Shown here piece after piece: positions 8,577 to 18,700 of a DNA stretch of 37,713 nt (position 1 is its first letter; every line of letters starts with the position of its first letter). The notes beneath the pieces are model-generated. The model was not told the DNA's origin. It did no database searches and saw only the letters and a program-made list of their open reading frames with translations. The DNA is taken from contig CAINZT010000076.1 in NCBI GenBank assembly GCA_903855705.1, positions 1 through 37,713 on the forward strand, written 5' to 3'. This DNA comes from an uncultured Synechococcus sp. (GTDB taxonomy: Bacteria > Cyanobacteriota > Cyanobacteriia > PCC-6307 > Cyanobiaceae). A program made the position numbers and the translations under genes.

Positions 8577-9587
8577 TTAGGGAGTGGTGGCGTCGAAGCG
8601 CAGCTCGCCGCCCACCTTCAGGCTCACCCCATCGCTTGGCACCAGATACTGCTGGGAGAGCTCTTCAAGGGTGAGGGGCGTCAGCCAGTCCAGCTGTTTG
8701 AGCAGATGTAGGGCCACGGCGTGCTTGGCCCGGCTGGCGCCGTCCTCCACTTTGATCGCCAGGCCCAGCCCTTCGCCCACCCGGCTGAGGCATTGGATGC
8801 CTTCGGCGCCGCCCTTGCTGATCACCTGGCCATGGCCGCGGCGCATCACCTCGGTGTCAAAGCGCCCTTCGCCTGCCACCAGCTCCGGATGGGCCAGCAT
8901 GGCCCGGCTGAGGCGCTCTAGGTCGGCCTGCTCGGAGGCGCCCAAGTGGGCAAAGAGCAGGGCCATCTGGGCCAGTTGCAACTGCAGGGTGGGGGCGCCG
9001 CAGTCATCGCGGGCCGTCACCAGTTCGGCGCCGGGCATGCCGAGCAGATCACCCACCTGTTTGAGCACCTGCTGCTGCAGGGGATGGTCTGGCTGCAGGT
9101 AGCTCTCTAGGGGCCAGTGCATGCGGCGGCAACTGGCCAGGAAGGCGGCATGCTTACCGGAGCAGTTGTGCTCTAGGGGACTGGTGCCACCCTTGGGAAT
9201 CGGGCACTGCAGCTGGTCCGTCTCCAGATCGGCGTTCCAGAGCAGCTTGAAGGCTTCGCGGGCGTGGGCGGGGGTGCCGGCGTGGGAGGCACAGGCAATC
9301 GCCAGGCTGCGGTCATCGTTGCCGGCCTGGTCGGCGGCGCCGCAGGCCACGAACACCTGGGCCTGGAAGGGTTTGAGGGCTGAACGCACAAAGCTGAGCC
9401 GCTGGGGATCGCCGGCCCGCATCAACACCCGGCCCCGCTGGTCGCAGACCACGGCATGGACCCGGTGCACCGATTCCAGGCTGCCCCCCCGCAGCAAGCG
9501 CACCTCCAACGGCGGCACGCCGGGGCGCTGGCTGGTGGAAAAGCTGCTGGAGAAACTCATTGCGGGCGGTGTTCCGGCGGGCGGCAA
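8577..9587 (-). CDS. Asparaginase (L-asparaginase II-like family)
   Basis: VRLLRGGSLESVHRVHAVVCDQRGRVLMRAGDP...RSALKPFQAQ...ASHAGTPAH...CSGKHAAFL motifs. Confidence 0.85.
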   Translation of the reverse strand: MPPAGTPPAMSFSSSFSTSQRPGVPPLEVRLLRGGSLESVHRVHAVVCDQRGRVLMRAGDPQRLSFVRSALKPFQAQVFVACGAADQAGNDDRSLAIACASHAGTPAHAREAFKLLWNADLETDQLQCPIPKGGTSPLEHNCSGKHAAFLASCRRMHWPLESYLQPDHPLQQQVLKQVGDLLGMPGAELVTARDDCGAPTLQLQLAQMALLFAHLGASEQADLERLSRAMLAHPELVAGEGRFDTEVMRRGHGQVISKGGAEGIQCLSRVGEGLGLAIKVEDGASRAKHAVALHLLKQLDWLTPLTLEELSQQYLVPSDGVSLKVGGELRFDATTP

Positions 9588-9597
9588 CAGGCCGCGC

Positions 9598-10104
9598 TCA
9601 CAAAGCCTGACAGAGGCTGGCCCCCCCCAGCAGCAGGGCGGCGGCCAGGGCTAGGGCCCGCTGCAGCCGGCCCAGGATCGGCCGCACCTGGTGGCTGGCC
9701 ACCAGCCAGTCCTGTTCTCGCCAGGCCAGGGGCTTCTCCCAGACCTGCCCGTCGTACCAGCCCGATTCCTCATACTCCACCCGTTCGGCCTGGAGCCGCT
9801 GCAGCACGGTCGTCCAACCGAGCCATTGGCGCACCAGCAGCAGCAGGGGCACCACCAGGGCCGCCACCGCCGCCGCCGCCACCAGGCGCGGCAGGTCGTG
9901 GCGCAGGGGCACGCTGCCACTGGCCACCAGCAGGCTGATCGGCAAGACCACCAGCCAACTGAGCAGCAGGCTGCGGCCCAGGGCAGTGGCTCCCCGGCAG
10001 GGCCAGGAGAAGAACCACGACTGCGCCAGTTCCCGGTAGAGGCTCAAGGGCCGCTGGGCCTCAGGCACCGGGCAGGGCTGCTCACGGACCGGGGAGTCGG
10101 ACAT
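9598..10104 (-). CDS. CGLD27/Ycf36 family (DUF1230) protein
   Basis: NSP-type core PLSLYRELAQSWFFSWP...LRHDLPRL...YEESGWYDGQVWEKPLAWREQDWLVASHQVRPILGRL. Confidence 0.85.
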   Translation of the reverse strand: MSDSPVREQPCPVPEAQRPLSLYRELAQSWFFSWPCRGATALGRSLLLSWLVVLPISLLVASGSVPLRHDLPRLVAAAAVAALVVPLLLLVRQWLGWTTVLQRLQAERVEYEESGWYDGQVWEKPLAWREQDWLVASHQVRPILGRLQRALALAAALLLGGASLCQAL

Positions 10105-10249
10105 GGGGCCGCGGAACGGGACGGGGACCAGGCAAGGGGATCGGATCTGGAACCCGGTAGGGCTTTCTAGGGGGATCCAGAGGGTGCCAGGGACAGGCCC
10201 AGGAGCCCAAAAGCCCTGGCCAGGGCGCCGCTTGGGGCTACCCCAATCC

Positions 10250-10639
10250 TTAACCGGCCAGGGCTTGGCCGGACCCCAAACTTGCTGGCTCGGAGCCTAG
10301 GAATGGCACGGTCTCGCCGTGGCCCCAGAAGGCCTCCAGGTCGTAGTAGCTGCGCTCGGCCGGGGTGAGGGCATGCACGATCACTTCGCCGTAGTCGAGC
10401 AGCACCCAGCGGCCTTCGCTCTGCCCCTCCTTGCGTAGGGGCAGGCGGCCGGCTTCGACTTCAAGCCGATCTTCGACCGAGCGGGCGATGGCGCGCACCT
10501 GCACGTCCGAGAGGCCCGAGGCGATCACAAACCAATCGGCCAGCGACGACACCTCATCGACCCGGATCAAAACAATGTCGACGGCCTTGCGGTCGTCGCA
10601 GGCATCGGCGGCCAGTAGGGCCAGGGCATGACTATCCAT
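10250..10639 (-). CDS. rsfS: Ribosome silencing factor RsfS
   Basis: From ATG at 10639: DRKAVDIVLIRVDEVSSLADWFVIASGLSDVQVRAIARSVEDRL...EGRWVLLDYGEVIVHALTPAERSYYDLEAFWG. Confidence 0.92.
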   Translation of the reverse strand: MDSHALALLAADACDDRKAVDIVLIRVDEVSSLADWFVIASGLSDVQVRAIARSVEDRLEVEAGRLPLRKEGQSEGRWVLLDYGEVIVHALTPAERSYYDLEAFWGHGETVPFLGSEPASLGSGQALAG

Positions 10640-11267
10640 AAACGTTCTCACTGGTGACCGATTCGCGGGAGCCTTGTTGCTGGGCCATTTCGGCCCGGGC
10701 CTTACCCGCACTCTTGCGCAGGGCCTCGAGCCGGTCTTCGTAGAAGGCCCGTTTGCGCTTCTTGCGGGTCTGCTCCACCAGCTCCTTGAGGGCGCCGCCC
10801 AGGCTCTTATAGGCATTGGGCAGGCTGTAGCCGAAGCGGCAGGCCAGGTCGATCGCCCGTTCATCGGCGGTGATCGCATCCTGGAGCCGTTTTTCCGGGT
10901 TGTTCTTCAGATAAAGCCTGTAGCCGGCAAAGCCGGAGAGGCCGAGGGCCATCAGTAGCAACAGGCCGTCCTGCACCCACAGCTCGCCGATGGCGCCGCC
11001 CAGGCCGATCGCCAGGGCCGCCATCTCCCAGCCATCGCGGGGGATCGCATCGTTCTGGATGCGGCCCACCTCATGCCAGAACAGCAAGTTGCGGTGGTCC
11101 AGGGCCAGTTGGTCCCAGGCCTGGAGATCCAGCTGGATTTCCACCTCATCGCGACCGATCTCCTCCAGCGTGATCAAGGCGGGATCGGCGGCGGCGGCGG
11201 CTTCAACGAACACCCAGCTCTGCATCTCTGGGGGCAGCAGCCCCTTCAGGCGCTGGAGTTCGCTCAT
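10632..11267 (-). CDS. DUF3318 domain-containing protein
   Basis: MSELQRLKGLLPPEMQSWVFVEAAAAADPALITLEEIGRDEVEIQLDLQAWDQLALDHRNLLFWHEVGRIQNDAIPRDGWE; overlaps rsfS start by 8 nt. Confidence 0.8.
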   Translation of the reverse strand: MSELQRLKGLLPPEMQSWVFVEAAAAADPALITLEEIGRDEVEIQLDLQAWDQLALDHRNLLFWHEVGRIQNDAIPRDGWEMAALAIGLGGAIGELWVQDGLLLLMALGLSGFAGYRLYLKNNPEKRLQDAITADERAIDLACRFGYSLPNAYKSLGGALKELVEQTRKKRKRAFYEDRLEALRKSAGKARAEMAQQQGSRESVTSENVYG

Positions 11268-11369
11268 GGAGGTCGTGGAACAGGATGGTGGATTCAGCGT
11301 AGCGACAGTCGAACCTGACGCCGCTTGCCATGAGAGGCTAGCCAGGTTTGGCCGCCCACCCCTCCGCCC

Positions 11370-14300
11370 ATGCCCCGTCGCACGGATTTGCGTCGCATCC
11401 TGCTGCTGGGGTCGGGTCCGATCGTGATCGGCCAGGCCTGCGAATTCGATTACTCCGGCACCCAGGCCTGCAAGGCCTTGCGGGCCGAGGGCTTTGAGGT
11501 GGTGTTGGTGAATTCCAACCCCGCCTCGATCATGACCGATCCGGACATGGCCGATCGCACCTACATCGAGCCCCTCACCCCCGAGGTGGTGACCCGGGTG
11601 ATTGAACTGGAGCGGCCCGATGCCCTGCTGCCCACCATGGGCGGCCAGACCGCCCTCAACCTGGCCGTGACCCTGGCCGAAAATGGCACCTTGGAGCGCT
11701 ACGGCGTTGAGTTGATTGGCGCCAACTTAGAAGCGATCCAGATGGCGGAAGATCGCCAACTGTTTAAACAGGCAATGGAGCGGATCGGTGTGGCGGTGTG
11801 CCCCTCCGGTATTGCCACCAGCCTGGCCGAGGCCGAAACGGTGGGGGAAGTGATTGGCACCTACCCGCGCATCATTCGCCCCGCCTTCACCATGGGCGGC
11901 TCCGGCGGCGGTATCGCCTACAACCCCGAGGAATTCCGGGCGATCTGCAAGAGCGGCCTTGAGGCCAGCCCGGTGTCCCAGATTCTGATCGAGCAATCCC
12001 TGCTCGGTTGGAAGGAATTCGAGCTGGAGGTGATGCGCGATCTGGCCGACAACGTCGTGATCGTGTGCAGCATCGAGAACCTCGATCCCATGGGGGTGCA
12101 CACCGGCGATTCGATCACCGTGGCCCCGGCCCAGACCCTCACCGACCGGGAATACCAGCGCCTACGCGATCAATCAATCGCGATCATCCGCGAGATTGGT
12201 GTTGAAACGGGCGGCAGCAATATTCAGTTTGCGATCAACCCCGCCAATGGCGATGTGGTGGTGATCGAGATGAATCCACGGGTGAGTCGCTCTTCTGCCC
12301 TGGCCTCTAAGGCCACCGGCTTCCCGATCGCCAAGATCGCCGCCCGCCTGGCGGTGGGCTACACCCTCGATGAAATTCTCAACGACATCACCGGCAAAAC
12401 ACCGGCCTGTTTTGAGCCCACGATCGACTACGTCGTTACCAAGATTCCTCGCTTTGCCTTTGAAAAGTTCCGTGGCAGTTCGGCGGTGCTCACCACCTCA
12501 ATGAAATCCGTGGGGGAGGCAATGGCGATTGGTCGCTGCTTCGAGGAATCGTTCCAAAAGGCGTTGCGCTCCCTGGAAACGGGCCATGCCGGCTGGGGCT
12601 GTGACCGGCCCGATGGCGCCATTGAGCCGGGCGACCTCGATGCCCAGCTGCGCATTCCCACCCCGGATCGCATCTTTGCCGTGCGCGAAGCGATGCTGGC
12701 CGGCCGCAGCGACGATGCCATCCACGCCCTCAGCGCCATCGACCCCTGGTTCCTGGCCAAGTTGCGCCACATCCTGGAGGTGGAGACCCAGCTGCTGCGC
12801 GGCCGCCAGCTGGCCGATCTCGGCAGCGAAGCCCTGCTGGAGCTCAAGCAGCTGGGCTTCTCCGATCGCCAGATCGCCTGGGCCACCGGCAGCGACGAAC
12901 TCTCCGTGCGCCGCCATCGCCAGGCCCTCGGGGTGAATGCCCTGTTCAAAACGGTGGACACCTGCGCCGCCGAATTCGCCTCCAGCACGCCTTATCACTA
13001 CGCCAGCTACGAACGGCCGATTGAGCGCCTCACGCCAGACGGCCGACTCGAGCTGGTGCCTGCCGAATCGGAGGTGCAGCCGGAACCACGCCGCAAGGTG
13101 CTGATCCTGGGCGGTGGCCCCAACCGCATTGGCCAGGGCATCGAGTTCGACTACTGCTGTGTGCACGCCTCCTTTGCCCTCCAGGCCGAAGGCTTCGCCA
13201 CGGTGATGCTCAACAGCAACCCGGAAACGGTCTCCACCGACTACGACACCAGCGACCGGCTTTACTTCGAGCCCCTCACCCTCGAAGACGTGCTCAACGT
13301 GATCGAGGCGGAACGGCCCGAGGGCGTGATTGTGCAATTCGGTGGCCAAACGCCCCTGAAGTTGGCCCTGCCCCTACTGCGCTGGCTGGCCAGCCCCGAG
13401 GGCCTGGCCACCGGCACGCGCCTGTGGGGCACCTCGCCCGAATCGATCGACAGCGCCGAAGATCGGGAACAGTTCGAGGCGATCCTGCGCCGCCTTGAGA
13501 TCCGCCAGCCCCGCAATGGCCTGGCCCGCAGCCAGGCCGAGGCCCGGGCCGTGGCCGATCGGGTCGGCTATCCGGTTGTGGTGCGCCCCAGCTACGTGCT
13601 CGGCGGCCGCGCCATGGAGGTGGTCTTCGATGAGGAGGAGCTCAACCGCTACATGGTGGAGGCCGTGCAGGTGGAGCCCGACCACCCGGTGCTGATCGAC
13701 CAATACCTGGAAAATGCCATCGAGGTCGATGTTGATGCCCTCTGCGACCAGAGCGGCCAGGTGGTGATTGGTGGCTTGATGGAACACATTGAGCCCGCCG
13801 GCATCCATTCCGGCGACTCGGCCTGCGCCCTGCCGGCCGTGTCCCTCGATGCAGAATCCCTGGCCACGATCCGGCGCTGGAGTAAGGACCTGGCCCTGGC
13901 CCTCAAGGTGAACGGCCTGATCAATTTGCAGTTCGCCGTGCGCGAGGGCGAGGTGTTCATCATTGAGGCCAACCCGCGGGCCTCGCGCACGGTGCCGTTT
14001 GTGGCCAAGGCCACCGGCGTGCCCCTGGCCAAGATCGCCAGCCAGCTGATGGCCGGCCGCACCCTGGCTGAGCTGGGGGTCACCAGCGAGCCGGTGCCGC
14101 CGCTGCAGGCGGTCAAAGAAGCGGTGTTGCCGTTCAAGCGCTTTCCCGGCGCCGATTCCCTGCTGGGGCCGGAGATGCGCTCCACCGGCGAGGTGATGGG
14201 CAGCGCCGCCAGCTTCGGCATGGCCTACGCCAAGGCTGAGCTGGCCGCCGGCGAGGCCCTGCCCACCAAAGGGGTGGTGTTTCTCTCCACCCACGACCGC

Positions 14301-14684
14301 GACAAATCGGCCCTGGTGCCGGTGGCCCGGCGCTTAGCAGAGCTTGGTTTTTCCCTGATCGCCACCAGCGGCACGGCCGCGGCCCTGTCCGCCGATGGTC
14401 TGGAGGTGCAGTCGATCCTCAAGGTGCATGAGGGCCGCCCCAACATCGAAGATGCGATTCGCTCCGGCCAGATCCAGCTGGTGATCAACACGCCGGTGGG
14501 CCGCCAGGCCGCCCACGACGACCGCTACCTGCGCCGCGCCGCCCTCGACTACGCCGTGCCCACCGTTACCACCCTGGCCGCGGCCCGCGCTGCCGTCGAA
14601 GCGATCGCGGCCCTCCAGGGCCAGACCCTCACCATCCACGCTCTCCAGGACGTGCATGCCCCCCAGGCCAGGCCGGCGGCCTGA
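11370..14684 (+). CDS. carB: Carbamoyl-phosphate synthase large subunit
   Basis: 1104 aa; [31 protein letters not shown], two ATP-grasp halves and C-terminal MGS-like domain. Confidence 0.98.
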   Translation: MPRRTDLRRILLLGSGPIVIGQACEFDYSGTQACKALRAEGFEVVLVNSNPASIMTDPDMADRTYIEPLTPEVVTRVIELERPDALLPTMGGQTALNLAVTLAENGTLERYGVELIGANLEAIQMAEDRQLFKQAMERIGVAVCPSGIATSLAEAETVGEVIGTYPRIIRPAFTMGGSGGGIAYNPEEFRAICKSGLEASPVSQILIEQSLLGWKEFELEVMRDLADNVVIVCSIENLDPMGVHTGDSITVAPAQTLTDREYQRLRDQSIAIIREIGVETGGSNIQFAINPANGDVVVIEMNPRVSRSSALASKATGFPIAKIAARLAVGYTLDEILNDITGKTPACFEPTIDYVVTKIPRFAFEKFRGSSAVLTTSMKSVGEAMAIGRCFEESFQKALRSLETGHAGWGCDRPDGAIEPGDLDAQLRIPTPDRIFAVREAMLAGRSDDAIHALSAIDPWFLAKLRHILEVETQLLRGRQLADLGSEALLELKQLGFSDRQIAWATGSDELSVRRHRQALGVNALFKTVDTCAAEFASSTPYHYASYERPIERLTPDGRLELVPAESEVQPEPRRKVLILGGGPNRIGQGIEFDYCCVHASFALQAEGFATVMLNSNPETVSTDYDTSDRLYFEPLTLEDVLNVIEAERPEGVIVQFGGQTPLKLALPLLRWLASPEGLATGTRLWGTSPESIDSAEDREQFEAILRRLEIRQPRNGLARSQAEARAVADRVGYPVVVRPSYVLGGRAMEVVFDEEELNRYMVEAVQVEPDHPVLIDQYLENAIEVDVDALCDQSGQVVIGGLMEHIEPAGIHSGDSACALPAVSLDAESLATIRRWSKDLALALKVNGLINLQFAVREGEVFIIEANPRASRTVPFVAKATGVPLAKIASQLMAGRTLAELGVTSEPVPPLQAVKEAVLPFKRFPGADSLLGPEMRSTGEVMGSAASFGMAYAKAELAAGEALPTKGVVFLSTHDRDKSALVPVARRLAELGFSLIATSGTAAALSADGLEVQSILKVHEGRPNIEDAIRSGQIQLVINTPVGRQAAHDDRYLRRAALDYAVPTVTTLAAARAAVEAIAALQGQTLTIHALQDVHAPQARPAA

Positions 14685-14762
14685 AACCCGGGAGCCGCGG
14701 GGGCCCCGGGGGCCCGCCAGCCCCACCAGATCCTTGCGCCTGGGGCCAGGCACCCCAAGCCC

Positions 14763-15515
14763 ATGGGCTCGTTAAGGTTTGGCCACCCAAGCCCGCTCCC
14801 AATGACCGTCGCCGCCACTGACCCCGCCACTGCCCCCGCCAGCGCCCATGCCCCCGCCAGCGCCCATGCCCCCGGCAGCGACCTAAGGGCCGCCTTCCGA
14901 GCCGCCTATGAGAACCGCTACACCTGGGAGCCCGGCTTCGGCGGTTACGGCGGCCAGTGCGTCTGGGAGCAGGACGGCCAACGGGTAGCCGGAACCTTCC
15001 AGGTGGGCGCTGACCTCAAGGCCCTAGTCGAAGGAATCACCGACGAGGCCATCCACAAGGCCGTGGCCTCCCAGCTCTGGGAGGTGGCGATCCACCGGGT
15101 GCGCCGCGGCTTTGAGCAAACCCATGGCGACAACACCTTCACCGCCGGCGACACCGATGCGGTGGGCGTTGAAGTGATCGTGGGCGGTAAAAATACGGGG
15201 GACCGTTATCGCATCAAGGGCGATGTGGTCACCATGGTGCACCGCCATATCCACGGCACGGTGGTGACGATCTTCACCGAAAGCACCACCGACACCGGCC
15301 ACGGCTACCTCAGCCACCAGTACACCAGCCAGTACAGCGATCCGGCCAGCGGAGCCAGCAAGGGCGGTCTCAGCCGTTTCACCGACACCTTTGTGCCCCT
15401 GGTGGAGGGCGGACCCTGGGTGTTGGCCGAGCGCGTGGTGGAGACCGAAGCCTTTGGTGATGTCGCAGCCAGCCGTCAGGTCTTCCGCTTTGAGGCCTTG
15501 GCCCCCCTGGGTTGA
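14763..15515 (+). CDS. DUF3386 domain-containing protein; start may be the internal Met at ~14802
   Basis: LRAAFRAAYENRYTWEPGFGGYGGQCVWEQDGQRVAGTFQVGADLKALVEGI... typical cyanobacterial DUF3386. Confidence 0.8.
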   Translation: MGSLRFGHPSPLPMTVAATDPATAPASAHAPASAHAPGSDLRAAFRAAYENRYTWEPGFGGYGGQCVWEQDGQRVAGTFQVGADLKALVEGITDEAIHKAVASQLWEVAIHRVRRGFEQTHGDNTFTAGDTDAVGVEVIVGGKNTGDRYRIKGDVVTMVHRHIHGTVVTIFTESTTDTGHGYLSHQYTSQYSDPASGASKGGLSRFTDTFVPLVEGGPWVLAERVVETEAFGDVAASRQVFRFEALAPLG

Positions 15516-15568
15516 ACTGGGCTGCAGGGCAGGGGAGACACTGAAGCGAATCAGCGGCGAATCAGCGC

Positions 15569-15587
15569 CCAATCGGGTCCCGATTGG
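15569..15587. other. Perfect 8-bp stem hairpin
   Basis: CCAATCGG-GTC-CCGATTGG. Confidence 0.75.
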
Positions 15588-15683
15588 CGGCGCCCCGCGG
15601 TCGGTGTAGCGACCGGCGCCCCACGGTCGGTGTAGCGACCGACTGCCCCACCGTCGGTGTAGCGAGCGGCTGCCCCACCGGGG
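15588..15683. repeat. 26-27 bp tandem repeat, 3 full units plus a partial; units 1-2 contain perfect hairpins
   Basis: cggcgccccgcggtcggtgtagcgac / cggcgccccacggtcggtgtagcgac / cgactgccccaccgtcggtgtagcgag / cggctgccccaccgggg; internal CGGTCG-GTGTAG-CGACCG at 15598-15615 and 15624-15641. Confidence 0.9.
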
Positions 15684-15767
15684 AGTGCGGTCTGGCCCAG
15701 GGCGGTTGGCTGGGCTGGCCGCCCATGGTTAGGCGTGGGACAGTGAAGTCACCACCTGCTCCTTTCA

Positions 15768-16073
15768 ATGCCAAGCCGTTTGTTTGGGTTGCTTTTGCTC
15801 TCCGGTTCCATGGCCCTGGGGGCTCCCCAGTCCCAGGCAACCCAGTCCGGGTCCCAGCCCCAGGCCCCGCCGACCAACATGAAGGATCAGATCATCATGG
15901 GCGCCTGCTCCCAGGCCATGGCCAGTGAACTGTCCTTGGCGGGTAAAACGGCGCCCGCCGGCATGGTCAAGGAGACCTGCGGTTGTGTGGTCACCCAGTT
16001 AAACAAAAAGTCCAGCCTCGATCAGGCCAAGGTCATCTGCAAGCAGATGGCAGCTGCAAAATACGGTCTCTGA
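15768..16073 (+). CDS. Small putative secreted hypothetical protein
   Basis: 101 aa with signal peptide-like MPSRLFGLLLLSGSMALGAPQSQA and three Cys (GACS...KETCGCVV...KVICKQ). Confidence 0.6.
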   Translation: MPSRLFGLLLLSGSMALGAPQSQATQSGSQPQAPPTNMKDQIIMGACSQAMASELSLAGKTAPAGMVKETCGCVVTQLNKKSSLDQAKVICKQMAAAKYGL

Positions 16074-16537
16074 GAACCGTCCCAGGCGAGGGACATGGGC
16101 TGGTCCGATGCCGGTGCGCAAGCAACTATTCAGGCAAGCGTTCAACTACTTTTCAGGACAATAGTTAAGAATGAGAAACTGGGTCATTCTTGAATGCCCG
16201 GTCCCTCTCGAGAGCCCCTATTCGTGCTGCGCCTTGTTGCGGTGCTCGGCTCCAACTCTGCCGCGATTGAGTTGATGCAGGCCGGCTGAGCCCGAATGGT
16301 TGAGCGTCTTGCGGCTGGGGCTGGCCTGGCGACCGACGCAGCCGACCAATAGCAGCGTGATCAGGCCAGCGAGAGGAAGGGACAGCAGGCGCCTGGCCTG
16401 ACCTTGGCTGGGCCCCTGTTGCCGCGCCCGTTGAGGTCCCTGTTGGCGGCTGGATCGCTCCACGATTGATGGGAGCTCCATGGGCAGGATTGGGTTGGGA
16501 CCAACCTAGGCGCCGGCCCTGGTCTGGCCTGGCTGGC

Positions 16538-17032
16538 TCAGGGCCGGCTGGCGGATGGGCTGGGGATGGGGCAGTGGCTAAAGGCAACGCCCAGGGCCAA
16601 GCCCTGCTGCCAGGGTTCCTGCCAGCAGATCTCCACCACCTGGCGGTGGGTGGCCTCCCCGGCTTTGCCAAAGCGCAGCACGCCGCGCTGGCCCGAGTCC
16701 GCCCGGAAGGGACGGCCCACCAGCAGGCAGGCGCCGCCATCACTGATGTCGAGCACCTCGGCGGCCAGGTCGGTGTTGGCGTAGCCCTCCAGGTAGGCCC
16801 GGGTGCCTGGCCTTGCCTGGGAGCGCAGGCTGTGGCGCTGCTCCTGGCAGGCCTTACGCCAGAGCCGCTGCATTTGATCCAGGCTGGCCAGGGTCTCGGG
16901 GCTGGCCGGCTCCAGGAGGCTTGGCTCGGAGCTGGTCCGGTTCAGGGGTGGCTCAGGGACTGTTGGGCTCGCCCGGCTGCCCCCAAGCCTGTCCTCGTTT
17001 TGCTTGCCGCGTTCCATGGTCCCAGTCGCCAA
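16538..17032 (-). CDS. PilZ domain protein
   Basis: LRSQARPGTRAYLEGYANTDLAAEVLDISDGGACLLVGRPF...GVLRFGKAGEATHRQVVEICWQEPWQQGLALGVAF, a PilZ-like D/NxSxxG core. Confidence 0.65.
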   Translation of the reverse strand: MATGTMERGKQNEDRLGGSRASPTVPEPPLNRTSSEPSLLEPASPETLASLDQMQRLWRKACQEQRHSLRSQARPGTRAYLEGYANTDLAAEVLDISDGGACLLVGRPFRADSGQRGVLRFGKAGEATHRQVVEICWQEPWQQGLALGVAFSHCPIPSPSASRP

Positions 17033-17107
17033 AGGACTGCCTTCTCCCCTAAGTATGGGGACGGTTGGAGCCCCGGCGCTACGGGCGGAGCTGGTCTGGG
17101 GCGGAAC

Positions 17108-18499
17108 TCAGGCGGGCATGGTCACGAATTCCTCGGCCACGGTGGGGTGTAGGGCCATGGTGCGATCGAAGTCCGCCTTGGTGGCGCCCATGCCGATGGC
17201 GATCGCCGCCATCTGGATGATTTCGGCGGCGTGGTCACCCACCATGTGGCACCCCAACACCTTGTCTGTGTCCAGCTGAACCACCAACTTCAGCAGCACC
17301 CGCGGGCCCCGCTTCGGCAGGGCCAGGGCCATGGGCCGGAATCGGGCCCGGTGGATGCGGATCCCCTCCTCGCCGTAGCGCTCGATCGCCTCCTCTTCCG
17401 ACAGCCCGACGCTGGCCAGTTCCGGGTCGCTGAACACGGCGCTAGCCACCAGCTGGTGGTTCACCCGCCGCGGTTTGTTGCCATAGACGGTGTCTGCAAA
17501 GGCCCGCCCCTCATCCACGGCCACCGGCGTGAGGTTGATCCGGTCGGTCACATCGCCCACGGCATAGATGTGGGGCACGTTGGTGACCTGGTCTGGGGTC
17601 ACCGGGATGCGGTGGCCTTCGATCGCCACGCCGGCGGCCTCCAGATCCAGCCCCGCAAGGAATGGGCGCCGGCCGGTGGCCAGGATCACGGCGCCGCAGG
17701 CCAGTTCTTCGCCGCTCTGGGTGGTCACGGTGAGATCGCCGGGCGCGCCGCTGATCGCCGCCGGGCTGTGGGCGAAGCGGATCTCGATCCCTTCGCTCTC
17801 CATCGCCTCCTGCACGGCGGCAGATAATTCGCGGTCGAAGCCCCGCAGCAGGTGGTCGCCGCGCACCAGCTGGGTCACGGCCACGCCCAGGCCGTTGAGG
17901 ATGCAGGCGAATTCACAGGCGATGAAGCCGGCGCCCACGATCACCACCTTGCTTGGCAATTGCCGTTGCAAAAACAGGTCATCGCTGACCCAGCCGAGCT
18001 CGGCGCCGGGGATGGCCGGGCGCTTGGGCCGGCCACCCACGGCGATCAGGATGCGCTCAGCCACCAGCTGTTGGCTCGTGCTGCCTGGGCCAGCTCCGTC
18101 CCCGGGCGAGTCCTCGCCGCCGCCTGTCACTGCAACCGTGTGGGCATCGACAAACCGCCCCCAGCCGCGGATCAGGGTGACCCCCGCTTTCGCCAGGAGC
18201 TCCCGGTGCAACAGATCGAGCCGATCGACTTCGGCGGCCACACTGGCCAGCAGGATCGACGCATCACAACGGGATGGACCCACCTCCCAGCCGTAGCTGG
18301 CCGCATCGCTGAGGCTGTGGCGAAACCCAGCCCCATACACCAGCAATTTCTTAGGCACGCAGCCGCGGATCACGCAGGTGCCGCCGACCCGATCGCCCTC
18401 GACGATCGCCACCTTGGCCCCGTAGGAGGCCGCCCGCTTGGCGGCGGCCAGGCCACCGGAGCCGGCGCCAAGCACCACCAGGTCAAAGGGGGAGGCCAT
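17108..18499 (-). CDS. gor: Glutathione-disulfide reductase
   Basis: FDLVVLGAGSGGLAAAKRAASYGAKVAIVEGDRVGGTCVIRGCVPKKLLVYGA redox site; C-terminal HPTVAEEFVTMPA. Confidence 0.95.
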   Translation of the reverse strand: MASPFDLVVLGAGSGGLAAAKRAASYGAKVAIVEGDRVGGTCVIRGCVPKKLLVYGAGFRHSLSDAASYGWEVGPSRCDASILLASVAAEVDRLDLLHRELLAKAGVTLIRGWGRFVDAHTVAVTGGGEDSPGDGAGPGSTSQQLVAERILIAVGGRPKRPAIPGAELGWVSDDLFLQRQLPSKVVIVGAGFIACEFACILNGLGVAVTQLVRGDHLLRGFDRELSAAVQEAMESEGIEIRFAHSPAAISGAPGDLTVTTQSGEELACGAVILATGRRPFLAGLDLEAAGVAIEGHRIPVTPDQVTNVPHIYAVGDVTDRINLTPVAVDEGRAFADTVYGNKPRRVNHQLVASAVFSDPELASVGLSEEEAIERYGEEGIRIHRARFRPMALALPKRGPRVLLKLVVQLDTDKVLGCHMVGDHAAEIIQMAAIAIGMGATKADFDRTMALHPTVAEEFVTMPA

Positions 18500-18610
18500 G
18501 GTTTGGGCGGCGAGGGGATGGGGACCGGCCCAACCTATGTCGCCTCTTGGTGGCTCCGGTGGTTGCTGAGCACCGTTTCAGGGAACAGCTGGGCCCCTTG
18601 GGGTTGGCTG

Positions 18611-18670
18611 GGCTGCTGGCTGATTTAGCAAAGCTGTTGGCCGCTTGAGCAAGCTGTTGGCTGCTTGAGC
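18611..18670. repeat. 20-bp tandem repeat, ~3 units
   Basis: ggctgctggctgatttagca / aagctgttggccgcttgagc / aagctgttggctgcttgagc. Confidence 0.8.
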
Positions 18671-18700
18671 AAAAGCCTGGTGTCTGGTTCCCTGGCAGGG

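Noticed and set aside
13374-14294. 306-aa minus-strand ORF within carB
   Set aside because: Shadow ORF opposite conserved carB sequence.
14695-14720. Terminator after carB (GGGGGCCCCGGGGGCCC)
   Set aside because: GC-rich self-complementary run without a T-tract; could be composition alone.
15588-15683. Possible CRISPR array
   Set aside because: Units are contiguous with no unique spacers and only 3-4 copies; no cas genes nearby. The same applies to the 17-bp and 19-bp arrays.
16218-16481. 87-aa minus-strand putative lipoprotein (LITLLLVGC)
   Set aside because: A lipobox-like string is present but the rest is low complexity with no family resemblance; not enough to call a gene.
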